Source: JBKPCD01 sp046727175 (GTDB lineage Bacteria; Acidobacteriota; Vicinamibacteria; Vicinamibacterales; 2-12-FULL-66-21). Taken from it: a DNA stretch of 55,236 nt. The notes beneath the pieces were generated by a model. That model did not search any database, had not been told where the DNA came from, and saw only the letters and a list, made by a program, of their open reading frames with translations. The stretch is taken from positions 1 to 55,236 of the forward strand of contig JBKPCD010000165.1 in NCBI GenBank assembly GCA_046727175.1, in the 5' to 3' direction. Below, piece by piece: positions 26,696 through 34,420 of this stretch. The position numbers were made by a program, and so were the translations under genes. Each line of letters starts with the position of its first letter. Position 1 is the stretch's first letter.

Positions 26696-27616
26696 CTGAC
26701 CGCTGCTCGCGCAATCCAGGTCTCCGCCATCAGCAAGGCCTACGGCCGCGCGCTGGCGGTCGATGACTTGTCATTCGATGTTCACCAGGGTGAGATCTTC
26801 GGCCTCATCGGACCCAACGGCGCAGGAAAGACGACCACGTTGGAGTGCGTCGAAGGCTTGCGGAGACCGGACCGTGGAACGATTTCGGTACTGGGGCTCG
26901 ATCCGATCCGCGACATGTACGAACTGCAGCGACGAATCGGCGTCCAGCTCCAGGCGGCGCAATTGCAGAAACGGATCAAGGTCTGGGAAGCCGTCGACCT
27001 CTGGGCATCGCTATATCGGACCGCCGTGAATGGCGACCGCCTGCTGGAGCAGCTCGGCCTCGCCGACAAGCGCAACGGGTGGTTCATGACCCTGTCAGGC
27101 GGCCAGAAGCAGCGGCTCTTCATCGCCCTTGCGCTCATCAACGATCCGGAAATTGTCTTTCTCGACGAGCTGACGACTGGTCTCGACCCGCAGGCGCGGA
27201 GAGCCATCTGGGATCTCGTCCGGGGCATTCGCGAGCGCGGAAAGACGGTCTTCCTGACGACACACCTGATGGAAGAAGCCGAACGTCTGTGCGACCGCGT
27301 CGCCATCATCGATCACGGACGGATCGTCGACATCGGCGCACCTGACGCGCTCGTCAGCCGGCACTGCCCCGCGCGAAGCATCGTCCTCGCGACGGCAGAC
27401 GCAGGCGCAGCCGCGCGGTTTCGAAGGCTCTCCTCCGTCGAAACCGTCGCCGGCGACGGATTCGAGTTCACGATCACGGGACACGGGGACAATTTCGTTC
27501 GCCAGGTCATGCAATGCCTGCTGGACAACCAGATCACGGTCACGGATTTTCGGATCGTCCTCCCGACGCTCGAAGACGTGTTCCTGAAAGTAACAGGCCA
27601 TTCCATCCGGGATTGA
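26696..27616 (+). CDS. ABC transporter ATP-binding protein
   Basis: A 306-residue ABC-2 type ATPase with Walker A GPNGAGKTT (39-47), signature LSGGQ (133-137), Walker B IVFLDE with TTGLD, and the H-loop in TTHLMEEAERL. It powers the permease encoded 4 bases downstream. The natural N-terminus (ARAIQVSAISKAYGRALAV) begins after a CTG at 26696 that lies three bases behind GAGGAT, a good ribosome binding site. No ATG, GTG or TTG occurs in frame between the upstream stop at 26680 and a TTG at 26768. That TTG would delete the first conserved strand, so CTG is the likely start. Confidence 0.88.
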   Translation: MTAARAIQVSAISKAYGRALAVDDLSFDVHQGEIFGLIGPNGAGKTTTLECVEGLRRPDRGTISVLGLDPIRDMYELQRRIGVQLQAAQLQKRIKVWEAVDLWASLYRTAVNGDRLLEQLGLADKRNGWFMTLSGGQKQRLFIALALINDPEIVFLDELTTGLDPQARRAIWDLVRGIRERGKTVFLTTHLMEEAERLCDRVAIIDHGRIVDIGAPDALVSRHCPARSIVLATADAGAAARFRRLSSVETVAGDGFEFTITGHGDNFVRQVMQCLLDNQITVTDFRIVLPTLEDVFLKVTGHSIRD

Positions 27617-27620
27617 TTGA

Positions 27621-28370
27621 ATGCTGCGAGGACTCTGGAAGCTCACCTGGCTGGAAATCAAGATCTTCGTGCGCGAGCCAATGGGTGTCGTTGGTACGAT
27701 CGGCATTCCCGTGCTGCTCTTCGTGCTGATGGGGCGCATCTTCGGCGGGCAGCTCCAGACGGGCTCGCCCAGGCTGCGCAGCTTCATGAGGCTGGAGATG
27801 CCGGTATTTGCGGCCGTTCTCATCGCGCTCAGCGCGGTCCTCTCGCTTGTGACGATCGTTTCCATCTATCGCGAGGGTGGGATTCTGAAGCGGCTCCGCG
27901 CGACGCCCCTACGCCCGCACACGATCCTCGCCGCACACGTGATCGTGAAGCTCCTGTTCACGGCGCTGACGCTGGCGGCGATGTTCGTCGCAGGCCGGCG
28001 TTACTACCTTTCAATCGGCGACGCGTCCGTCTTCGGCTTCGCGATCGCGCTGCTGGTCAGCACCTTCAGCATTCTGTCGATTGGGTTCGTGATCGCCAGC
28101 CTCGTGCCCACGGCGCGTTTCGCGCAGCCGATCGGGACGCTGATTCTGTACCCGATGATCGGGCTCTCAGGCCTGTTCGTACCGATCGACACCCTGCCGA
28201 CGCCGCTGCAGATTGCGTCGAAGGTGATGCCGACAACGTATGCGGTATCGCTCCTGAAGGGCATGTGGCGCGGCGATCCTTGGTCCGCTCACGCGGTCGA
28301 CATCGCCGGTCTGCTGGTCGTTTTTGGCGTCTGCGTTGCAATCTCGTCACGAGTGTTTCGATGGGAGTAA
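27621..28370 (+). CDS. ABC-2 type transporter permease
   Basis: A 249-residue inner-membrane protein with about six hydrophobic segments (VGTIGIPVLLFVLMGRIFGG, VFAAVLIALSAVLSLVTIV, ALLVSTFSILSIGFVIASLV, LILYPMIGLSGLFV and a C-terminal GLLVVFGVCVAISSRVF), fitting ABC-2/NodJ-type exporters. It starts four bases after the ATPase gene and forms a two-gene exporter whose substrate is unknown. Its TAA stop is followed at once by a GGGCC-rich short-word array. Confidence 0.88.
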   Translation: MLRGLWKLTWLEIKIFVREPMGVVGTIGIPVLLFVLMGRIFGGQLQTGSPRLRSFMRLEMPVFAAVLIALSAVLSLVTIVSIYREGGILKRLRATPLRPHTILAAHVIVKLLFTALTLAAMFVAGRRYYLSIGDASVFGFAIALLVSTFSILSIGFVIASLVPTARFAQPIGTLILYPMIGLSGLFVPIDTLPTPLQIASKVMPTTYAVSLLKGMWRGDPWSAHAVDIAGLLVVFGVCVAISSRVFRWE

Positions 28371-28399
28371 TCGGGCCGGGGGCCAGGGACCGGGGGCGG
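28371..28399. repeat. Short-word array, GGGCCGG/GGGACCG type
   Basis: The sequence GGGCCGGGGGCCAGGGACC, in 7-base words, begins one base after the permease stop codon. It lies between the exporter and the toxin-antitoxin pair. Confidence 0.55.
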
Positions 28400-28408
28400 T
28401 GAAAGTGG

Positions 28409-28414
28409 TAGACT
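28409..28414 (+). promoter_or_regulatory. -10 box TAGACT, leaderless promoter
   Basis: TAGACT is followed by CATGCC and then the ATG at 28421, a six-base gap. A leaderless transcript is predicted for the antitoxin gene. AbrB-type antitoxins commonly repress their own promoter, so this is also the likely operator region. Confidence 0.5.
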
Positions 28415-28420
28415 CATGCC

Positions 28421-28675
28421 ATGCGAAGCACCATCGACAAGGCAGGCCGAGTGGTAATACCAGCGGCAATCCGGGACCGGGCCGGGCTGACAGCCGGAAC
28501 AGAGCTCGAGATCACCGTTGATGAACTGGGTGTCCGCCTGGAGCGCGTCGCTCCAGGTCCACGAATCGTCAAGGTCGGTCGGCGGCAGGTTGCGCGGCCG
28601 ACCGCGGCGAACAACCACCGACCATCGCTCGACGTTGCGGCCCTCGTCGAGGAAGAGCGCAATCGGTGGCCGTAG
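28421..28675 (+). CDS. AbrB/MazE-type antitoxin
   Basis: An 84-residue protein with an N-terminal swapped-hairpin AbrB DNA-binding domain (IDKAGRVVIPAAIRDRAGL, then LEITVDELGVRLE) and a flexible C-terminal tail (SLDVAALVEEERNRW) that should bind and block the toxin. It overlaps the following PIN gene by 10 bases, a usual toxin-antitoxin layout. It probably represses its own operon. Confidence 0.88.
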   Translation: MRSTIDKAGRVVIPAAIRDRAGLTAGTELEITVDELGVRLERVAPGPRIVKVGRRQVARPTAANNHRPSLDVAALVEEERNRWP

Positions 28676-29148
28676 CCGTCTTTCTCGACACGAGCGTCCT
28701 GCTCGCAGGCCTTATCGATTTCGGCCCGCAGAGTGCGCCGGCACAGTCGCTGCTGCACGCTGTCGCTGAAAAGACGGTCCCTGCACCAGCGACTGCCTGG
28801 CATTGCTGCCTTGAATTCTTTTCTGTGGCGACGCGCTTGCCTGCGGAATTCAGACTCGTGCCGTCGGACGCGGTGCAGCTGCTGAAGGACGAGGTCTTCG
28901 CGCGGATGGCAGTCCACGATCTGCCAGACGGCGATCGATTCATGATGCTCACCGCGGCCGCGCAAGACAGAACAGCCGGCGGGCGCATCTACGACGTCCA
29001 CATCGCAGAGGTCGCACGCGCCGCTGGTGCTGGCGTTATCGTGACGGACAATCGGCGTCACTTCATCGCTGCGCTGAGGCACGGCATACGTGTCGAAACG
29101 CCGACCGAGTTTCTGAGCACACTCAGGCAGCGAGAGAAGAGCCGGTAG
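28666..29148 (+). CDS. PIN-domain toxin (VapC-like ribonuclease)
   Basis: A 160-residue PIN-domain nuclease with the acidic metal-binding residues D8 (FLDTSVLL), E50 (CLEFFSV), D109 (IYDVHIAEVA) and D127 (VTDNRRHF) all present, so it should cut RNA when free of the antitoxin. The GTG at 28666 lies inside the antitoxin gene's end. Its last codons and TAG stop fall in the GGTAGCTC array. Confidence 0.88.
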   Translation: MAVAVFLDTSVLLAGLIDFGPQSAPAQSLLHAVAEKTVPAPATAWHCCLEFFSVATRLPAEFRLVPSDAVQLLKDEVFARMAVHDLPDGDRFMMLTAAAQDRTAGGRIYDVHIAEVARAAGAGVIVTDNRRHFIAALRHGIRVETPTEFLSTLRQREKSR

Positions 29149-29167
29149 CTCGGTGGCTCGGTAGCTC
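29143..29167. repeat. Short-word array, CGGTAGCT/CGGTGGCT type
   Basis: Three tandem words of 8 bases, CGGTAGCT CGGTGGCT CGGTAGCT, with the first containing the TAG stop of the PIN toxin gene. The word is related to the GGTGGTTC array at 25.4 kb. Confidence 0.7.
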
Positions 29168-29181
29168 TTTTCGCGATGCGT

Positions 29182-29187
29182 TAGACT
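29182..29187 (+). promoter_or_regulatory. -10 box TAGACT, leaderless promoter
   Basis: TAGACT is followed by CAGGTC and the GTG at 29194, the same six-base geometry as at 28409. The regulator gene appears to have no room for a ribosome binding site. Confidence 0.5.
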
Positions 29188-29193
29188 CAGGTC

Positions 29194-30021
29194 GTGATTT
29201 ATCGCGAGTTCGAGCCGTCGCCGCGGCTTCGTTCAATCGTGGACCGGCTCTGGTGGCTCGAAGGATCGCCGGCCAGCATTGCCGCAGATCCGATTCCCCC
29301 CGACGGCCATACGGAGATCATCGTCCATGCGGGCGAACCGTTCGCTCAGCGCGAAGCGGACTCGAGCTGGCGAGTGCAGGAACCGCTCCTGCTCGCGGGG
29401 CAGGCGACGAGGGCCGTACACGTCGAGCCGCGCGGGTACGCGCGACTGGTGGGCGCACGCCTGACGCCGGACGGAGCATACGCGCTCTTCGGTCAGCCGC
29501 AGTACGAGATCGTCGACCGCATCGCCGATCTTCGCGACATCGATCGGGTTTTCGCTCGCCGTCTGCGCGACGAAGTGGCGGTGCTGGACGATGGCCCACG
29601 AATGGTCGCGGCCCTCGATCGAACGCTCCAAATCGCTGTGCCCGACAGGCTCGAGCCGTCCGTCGCACACGGCGCGGTGCGTATCGCCATCGCCAGTCAC
29701 GGGCTGGTGCGCGTTGCTGATCTCGCGCGCCAGGTCGATGTCGGCTCGCGGCAGCTCGAGCGCGTATTCCACGAACGCATCGGGCTCTCGCCGAAGGTAT
29801 TGCTGCGGATCCTGAGGTTCCAGCAGGTGCTGCGCACGCTCCGTGGCGGCGAGACGAGAAATCGGTGGGCCGAGGTGGCAGTCGACAACGGCTTCTACGA
29901 TCAGGCGCATTTCATTCACGACTTCCGCTCATTCGTCGGAGAGTCGCCGTCCGCCTTTCAGGTGACCGACGAGAGCCTGGCTGCCGCCTTCAGTGCGATC
30001 CTGCGTTCGCCTTCGCGATGA
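29194..30021 (+). CDS. AraC family transcriptional regulator
   Basis: A 275-residue regulator. The N-terminal sensor half (IYREFEPSPRLRSIVDRLWW, PDGHTEIIVHAGEPF) is of the DUF6597 type. The C-terminal AraC double helix-turn-helix includes LARQVDVGSRQLERVFHERI and WAEVAVDNGFYDQAHFIHDF. It should act as a DNA-binding regulator in the cytoplasm; target genes and effector are unknown. The start is the GTG at 29194 directly after a -10 box. The next gene on this strand, at 30101, is a candidate target. Confidence 0.9.
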   Translation: MIYREFEPSPRLRSIVDRLWWLEGSPASIAADPIPPDGHTEIIVHAGEPFAQREADSSWRVQEPLLLAGQATRAVHVEPRGYARLVGARLTPDGAYALFGQPQYEIVDRIADLRDIDRVFARRLRDEVAVLDDGPRMVAALDRTLQIAVPDRLEPSVAHGAVRIAIASHGLVRVADLARQVDVGSRQLERVFHERIGLSPKVLLRILRFQQVLRTLRGGETRNRWAEVAVDNGFYDQAHFIHDFRSFVGESPSAFQVTDESLAAAFSAILRSPSR

Positions 30022-30057
30022 CGTCAGAACCCGCTTCAGCGGACGGAGGTCGCATTT

Positions 30058-30114
30058 CTACAAGACCCGTCCGTCACGCACAACGTAGCCTTCGAGAACA
30101 ATGGTGACACACGT
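30058..30114 (-). pseudogene. Possible remnant of an amidohydrolase C-terminus
   Basis: Read on the minus strand, these bases give TIVLEGYVVRDGRVL and a TAG stop, which resembles the conserved C-terminal strand pair of amidohydrolases (VxVxGxVVRDGR). No further homologous sequence is seen upstream, where the DUF6265 gene lies on the other strand. It may be a deletion scar, or chance; confidence is low. Confidence 0.25.
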
Positions 30115-30571
30115 CTTTTTTTCAATGGCCCTGGCCTGCGCCATCATTCCGATCAATTCGGCTCAGAACTCGTCGGGCTCAATCGAGCGTCTGTCCTGGC
30201 TGAGCGGCTGCTGGGCCCAAACGCGCCCGGATGGATTGACCGAAGAACACTGGATGAAGCCATCCGGCGGAACGATGCTTGGGATGAGCCGGACCGTGCG
30301 CGGAGACCGCACAACCGAATTCGAGTTCCTTCAGATCAATGAGGCCGGCGGCAAGCTCGCCTACGTCGCCAAACCCTCCGGCCAGCCCGAAGCGGCGTTC
30401 CCACTCAAAGCGATGACCGATGACGAGGTGGTGTTCGAAAACCCGACTCACGATTTTCCTCAGCGGATCATCTATCGCAAGGGCGCCGATCGCTCGGTCA
30501 CAGCGCGGATCGAGGGCGTGATCGATGGAAAGGCGCGCGGCGTGGACTTCCCGTTCAAACCCTGTCAGTAG
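30101..30571 (+). CDS. DUF6265 family exported protein
   Basis: A 156-residue protein with a signal peptide (FFSMALACAIIPINSAQN). The family pattern follows: LSWLSGCWAQ, EEHWMKPSGGTMLGMSRTV, FEFLQI, FENPTHDFPQRIIYR. It forms a small lipocalin-like beta-barrel and is probably periplasmic, with function unknown. It starts at ATG 30101 (GTG 30104 is possible) and ends well before the pilin-like locus. Confidence 0.85.
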   Translation: MVTHVFFSMALACAIIPINSAQNSSGSIERLSWLSGCWAQTRPDGLTEEHWMKPSGGTMLGMSRTVRGDRTTEFEFLQINEAGGKLAYVAKPSGQPEAAFPLKAMTDDEVVFENPTHDFPQRIIYRKGADRSVTARIEGVIDGKARGVDFPFKPCQ

Positions 30572-30892
30572 GTCGTCGGACATGCGATGCACCGAAAAGA
30601 CTTACCGCACGCCGGCGGTCTCTCCGAGCAATTCTGTGATTTGGATACGGTTCTGTGATTCGGGACGAGAGCGGCGCTGCGCGTTCCGGCAGAAGCCCGA
30701 GATTTCCCACGACACGCAGTTCCATAAGTACCTAGTTTCAAACACCCTAGCTCTGCGTGAGTCCAGTCTGGCACACGGCGTGTGCGGAAAATCCGCGCGT
30801 ATGCGAACTGGTCCAACAATTGCCCGTGACCTGCGCGACACGGTGCGTTGTTCGTCCGCGCACTGACATCAAACTTCCGGAAGGGACAGGAC
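30572..30892. other. Intergenic region before the pilin-like locus
   Basis: This 321-base gap holds no convincing gene. It contains a 10-base direct repeat (30632-30660) and an AT-richer patch (CATAAGTACCTAGTTTCAAAC) near 30725 that may hold promoter elements. A GGAAGGGACAGGAC ribosome binding region precedes the pilin-like ATG at 30893. No riboswitch fold is recognised. Confidence 0.45.
30632..30660. repeat. Direct repeat TTCTGTGATT, 19-base period
   Basis: Two exact copies of TTCTGTGATT begin at 30632 and 30651, about two helical turns apart. This spacing suits a dimeric regulator binding one face of the DNA upstream of the pilin-like operon, though it may also belong to the short-word arrays. 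Confidence 0.45.
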
Positions 30893-31416
30893 ATGGGGAA
30901 CGGGATCGTACGAACAACACTGGTGCTGGGTCTGCTGCTCGCAGCAGCGGGTACTGCGGCGGCCCAAACAACGGTACTGCTGCCAGATACGAGCCAGACG
31001 ACGACGTTGACGGCGACGGTGAGCGAGCAGGCACGGATACAGGTGCCGGCGGCGGTGAACTTCAACGTCAGCGACGTGACGAACGCAACGCCGGCCGCTG
31101 CGGCGCCGGTATCGGTGAGCAACATCGCGCTCGCGAGCGCGACGAAGCAGCTGAGGATCTCGGGTCGCCGGAGCCACGACCTGGTCTGCCGGTGATGTCA
31201 GCTGGAACGCCGCGACCTGGACGAACGCCACGGGTACGAGCGGCACGCTCAGCAGCTCGTCGTTCGGCGCCGTGGCGACGTGCAGCGCGGACGCGGCCAG
31301 CTGCAGCACGACGGGGCTGGTGTTCACGCTCGGCGCGAACAGCGTAGTGAAACGATCCGGCAATCACACGCTGACGGTCACCTGGGAAGTTCGAGAGCAT
31401 CGGCTCGTAGACGCGG
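30893..31416 (+). pseudogene. Pilin-like exported protein, frameshifted
   Basis: A signal peptide (TLVLGLLLAAAGTAAAQ) and the strands FNVSDVTN start in one frame. The rest (DVSWNAATWTNATGTSGTLS, then GNHTLTVTW) continues in the +1 frame after an apparent extra G at GGG 31162-31164. The parts line up with the intact protein at 34421 (FNVTNISN, VSW, GTLSS, GNHTLTIRW). The shifted frame runs on through a short-word array without a stop into the chaperone gene. It is either a true frameshift, a programmed site or a sequencing error in a G run. It is probably a secreted subunit handled by the chaperone and barrel encoded downstream. Confidence 0.65.
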
Positions 31417-31450
31417 ATTCACTCGGATTGCGCGGATCTGAGGATCGCTC
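31399..31450. repeat. Short-word array, GCGGATTC type
   Basis: The words GCGGATTCACTCGGATTG and GCGGATCTGAGGATC repeat with 8-9 base period just after the last conserved residues of the pilin-like gene. No stop codon in the pilin frame remains before the chaperone gene. The words resemble those of the palindrome at 7396. Confidence 0.6.
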
Positions 31451-31580
31451 ACACTCGTCGGATTGCCTCGGCCCGGTACCAATCCCGATCGTCCGGACAC
31501 AGTTCGCATCGTCATTGGCCACGTGCAAGTCACGGACCGATGGAAGGATTGGTCCGCCATCCTGCTCGAATGTTTCGATC

Positions 31581-32381
31581 ATGCTGAAGAAGATTGTGTC
31601 CGCATCGGCCGTCACGCTGATATTGGCCTCGTCGAGCACGGCTCGTGAAGTCACGTTCACGGCCGCACTGAGCTCGATCAAGGTCCAGGCTCGTCCGGGT
31701 CAAGTCATTACCCGGCGGTTCGATCTCACGCTCGACAAAGACCAGCCTCGGACGCATTTCAAGGCACACGTCGAGGATTGGTGGCGGAGCGAAGACGGTT
31801 CGCAGTCGTTCTACGCAGCGCCCGGGACGCTGAAGCGTTCGTGCGGCACATGGGTGTCGCTCAATCCCGAGCAGTCGGCCGTCGACTCCGGACAGACCAT
31901 GAGCGTTCGCATCACCGTCAACGTCTCGACCGATGCCGAGCCCGGCGGTTACTGGTGCGTGCTCACGCTGGACGAGATTCCCGATCCGATGGCGGCCGCT
32001 GACGACGTCGGCGTGAAGTTCGTCGCGTCGGTGTCAACCGGCATTTTCATTTACATCGATCCCGTCGAACGCGCGGCGGAGATCGTCGACGTGACCGTGC
32101 AGCCGACAGCCGCGACGGTGAAGCTGCGCAATGTCGGCAACGCGCCGCTCGGCGTCGAGGGGCGCTTCGAGTTCATGCATCCAGGCGAAGAGACGCCGGT
32201 CGCAACGGCTCCGATTCCTCGCGGCTCCCTGCTGACCGAGCCGGTCTCCACGAGCCTGTTCACGGCGACGCTGCCCGGCGAATCCGTGTTGCCATCCGGC
32301 CGGTATCTCGTCCGCGCCGTCGTCGACATCGGCCTGGATCATTACATCGGCGTGCAGCGCGAGCTGGATGTCCGACGATAG
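31581..32381 (+). CDS. PapD-like periplasmic chaperone
   Basis: A 266-residue exported protein with signal peptide MLKKIVSASAVTLILASSS and two immunoglobulin-like domains. The first carries LSSIKVQARPGQVITRRFDL and SLNPEQSAVDSGQTMSVRITV, with the YWCVLTLDE strand. The second covers about 175-262. This is the pattern of pilus chaperones that cap subunits in the periplasm. The ATG at 31581 opens the signal peptide; the frame is open upstream because the frameshifted pilin runs into it. The barrel gene follows 15 bases later. Confidence 0.8.
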   Translation: MLKKIVSASAVTLILASSSTAREVTFTAALSSIKVQARPGQVITRRFDLTLDKDQPRTHFKAHVEDWWRSEDGSQSFYAAPGTLKRSCGTWVSLNPEQSAVDSGQTMSVRITVNVSTDAEPGGYWCVLTLDEIPDPMAAADDVGVKFVASVSTGIFIYIDPVERAAEIVDVTVQPTAATVKLRNVGNAPLGVEGRFEFMHPGEETPVATAPIPRGSLLTEPVSTSLFTATLPGESVLPSGRYLVRAVVDIGLDHYIGVQRELDVRR

Positions 32382-32396
32382 TCATGAGCGAGTCCC

Positions 32397-34394
32397 ATGC
32401 GAACCTGCTCCGCATCGTGGAGCTCTCTCGCGATAGGACTGACTCTCGGACTGCTGCTCGCGACCGCGGCGCGAACGAGCGCCCAGAGTCCGGCTGATCC
32501 GACGCAGCGACCGCCATCCCAGACTCCGACGCCATCACCCGACGCGATCTCCACTCCTGCCGGATCCGGTGATTCCGGATCGCGTTCGGGCTGGCAGGAG
32601 CTGATCATTCAGAAGACTCCCGAAGAACAGAAACTGCACGACCAGCTCTACGGCCCCGATTCCGCGATTCCGGGCAGAGGCACACCCGCCCCGCGCACCG
32701 CCGACGTGCTCCTTCCTCCGCAGCACGACGCGATTCGAACGACGATCGGATTCGGGTACGTTCAGGGTGCGGATAGTGCCATTGAGATCAGCGCGCTCGG
32801 GTCGAGCGCCGGCGTGCGGACCGATTTGAACGCGCTCCTGACAATGGGGCCACTGGGCCTCACGTTGTACAGCGGTCACGTGATGCTGAGCGGCGACGAC
32901 AATCGGTGGTCGGCCGAAGGCGGCGACCTGTTCTCGGAGCTCCGCGGCCCCGGCCGGGGCGTGCGGTTCTCGTGGCTGGCGTCCGACACGTTCCGGCAGC
33001 GGTTCTCGCTGTTCGTACCGCGTTACTCGGTCGAGCAATCGCCGCCGGTCCTGGCGTACGCCAATGAGCTGCAGCTGTTCTCGGGGATGCTTGTCGGCGC
33101 TGAGCTGAGCTCCGATCGGGGGTACCTCGTGAAAGGCCAGCTCGCCAAAGCGAGACTGAGCCTCGACGCCTCCTATCGAAGCGTCGATTCAGCGCAACAC
33201 CATGCCGACAAAGGATTCTATGCAGCGTATGCCGTCTGGCGCGGAGTCGCCATTCAGGGCGGTGTGCGCGTGTCGACTGGCGTGGACTCGTTGCAATGGC
33301 GGACTATCGGCGTCCGCTTTCCAGTCAGCAATCAGGTGAGCGTCACGCTCGAGCGGTCGGCAACGGCAACCGATCGATCCGAGCAAAACGCGAGCCTGAT
33401 GGCCGTCAACCTTCCGCTCGGTCCGATTCGGTTGATGCAGCGCTATCAATGGGGAGAGTACTCGTACTTCCGGCAGCGCGGTACATTCGCCGGCGATCAA
33501 CGGCAGCTGCAGAGCGCGGCATCGTATTCCCCTACGCGGCAACTGAGCTTCGCCGTGCAGCTGGCGAACCAGTGGCAGCCCGACGGGCGGGTGCGGCAGT
33601 GGCAGGAACTGCACACGACGTTCCGCGCTTCGCGAGGGACGGAGCTCCAGGCCTTCACCGCGTTCCCGAATCTGTCGGAGCCAGACCAGCTTCGCATGCA
33701 GATTGCTCAAGCGTTGCCGAAGCGTTTCTCGGTCGTTGCCGAATACGGACGCCTGTCGGCGTTCCAATCGGTCGCGACATTCGATGGCGAGCGCCCGCGA
33801 TTCAAGCTGGTGCTGCGGAAGGCGTACGATGTGAGCACACCCGCCGCGGGCGGTCAGATTGCCGGAAACGTGCTCGACACGCAAGGGTTCCCTGTCCCCG
33901 GAATCGGCGTCCGCCTTGGACCGTACCGAACGGTAAGCGACCGTGAGGGCCGGTACGTGTTCACGCGGCTGCCGCGAGGCGACTACGAACTGTCGCTCGA
34001 TGAAGAGACGATTCCCGCCAGCTTCGCGCCCGGCACCGCGAAACGGCAGTTGATCGTCACGAAGACCACGCATGATCGCCTCGATCTGATCGTCGTGCCG
34101 CTCAACGCCATTCACGGTCACGTGTATTGCGACCTCAATCAGAACGAACGGCTCGACCCGGGCGAGGAGGTGCCGTCGGTTGCCCTGCGGCTCGGCGATC
34201 GCGCGACCGCAACCGATCAGAATGGCGCGTACACGTTCGGCAACGTGGCGCCCGGCGAATACCGGGTCAGCCTCATTGCCGAGCGCCTTTCCGCGCAGTA
34301 CGAAGCGACGGCGCCCGCAGAAATCGTCGTCACGCTCGCACCGGATCGGCCCGCGATTGGCGTGGACTTCCGCGTCGTGAAGAAGCAGAAATAG
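32397..34394 (+). CDS. Usher-like outer-membrane barrel with two C-terminal beta domains
   Basis: A 665-residue exported protein: signal peptide (LAIGLTLGLLLATAARTSAQ), Pro/Ser-rich linker (to about 65), a predicted beta-barrel (about 110-480). Two SdrD-B/carboxypeptidase-regulatory-like domains follow (AGNVLDTQGFPVPGIGVRL with GRYVFTRLPRGDYEL; then GHVYCDLNQNERLDPGEE with GAYTFGNVAPGEYRV). The order barrel plus two C-terminal Ig-like domains recalls fimbrial ushers, but it is shorter than FimD (about 830-880) and I see no clear usher N-terminal or plug sequence. It lies between chaperone and pilin genes, so a subunit-export role is likely (inference). Confidence 0.75.
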   Translation: MRTCSASWSSLAIGLTLGLLLATAARTSAQSPADPTQRPPSQTPTPSPDAISTPAGSGDSGSRSGWQELIIQKTPEEQKLHDQLYGPDSAIPGRGTPAPRTADVLLPPQHDAIRTTIGFGYVQGADSAIEISALGSSAGVRTDLNALLTMGPLGLTLYSGHVMLSGDDNRWSAEGGDLFSELRGPGRGVRFSWLASDTFRQRFSLFVPRYSVEQSPPVLAYANELQLFSGMLVGAELSSDRGYLVKGQLAKARLSLDASYRSVDSAQHHADKGFYAAYAVWRGVAIQGGVRVSTGVDSLQWRTIGVRFPVSNQVSVTLERSATATDRSEQNASLMAVNLPLGPIRLMQRYQWGEYSYFRQRGTFAGDQRQLQSAASYSPTRQLSFAVQLANQWQPDGRVRQWQELHTTFRASRGTELQAFTAFPNLSEPDQLRMQIAQALPKRFSVVAEYGRLSAFQSVATFDGERPRFKLVLRKAYDVSTPAAGGQIAGNVLDTQGFPVPGIGVRLGPYRTVSDREGRYVFTRLPRGDYELSLDEETIPASFAPGTAKRQLIVTKTTHDRLDLIVVPLNAIHGHVYCDLNQNERLDPGEEVPSVALRLGDRATATDQNGAYTFGNVAPGEYRVSLIAERLSAQYEATAPAEIVVTLAPDRPAIGVDFRVVKKQK

Positions 34395-34420
34395 ATCGTT
34401 CTGCAGGAGTTGGCGCGGTG

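Noticed and set aside
30762..30785. A sigma-54 promoter (TGGCACACGGCGTGTGC) before the pilin-like locus
   Set aside because: The GG to GC distance is two bases too long for the -24/-12 consensus; it is better read as a short inverted repeat.
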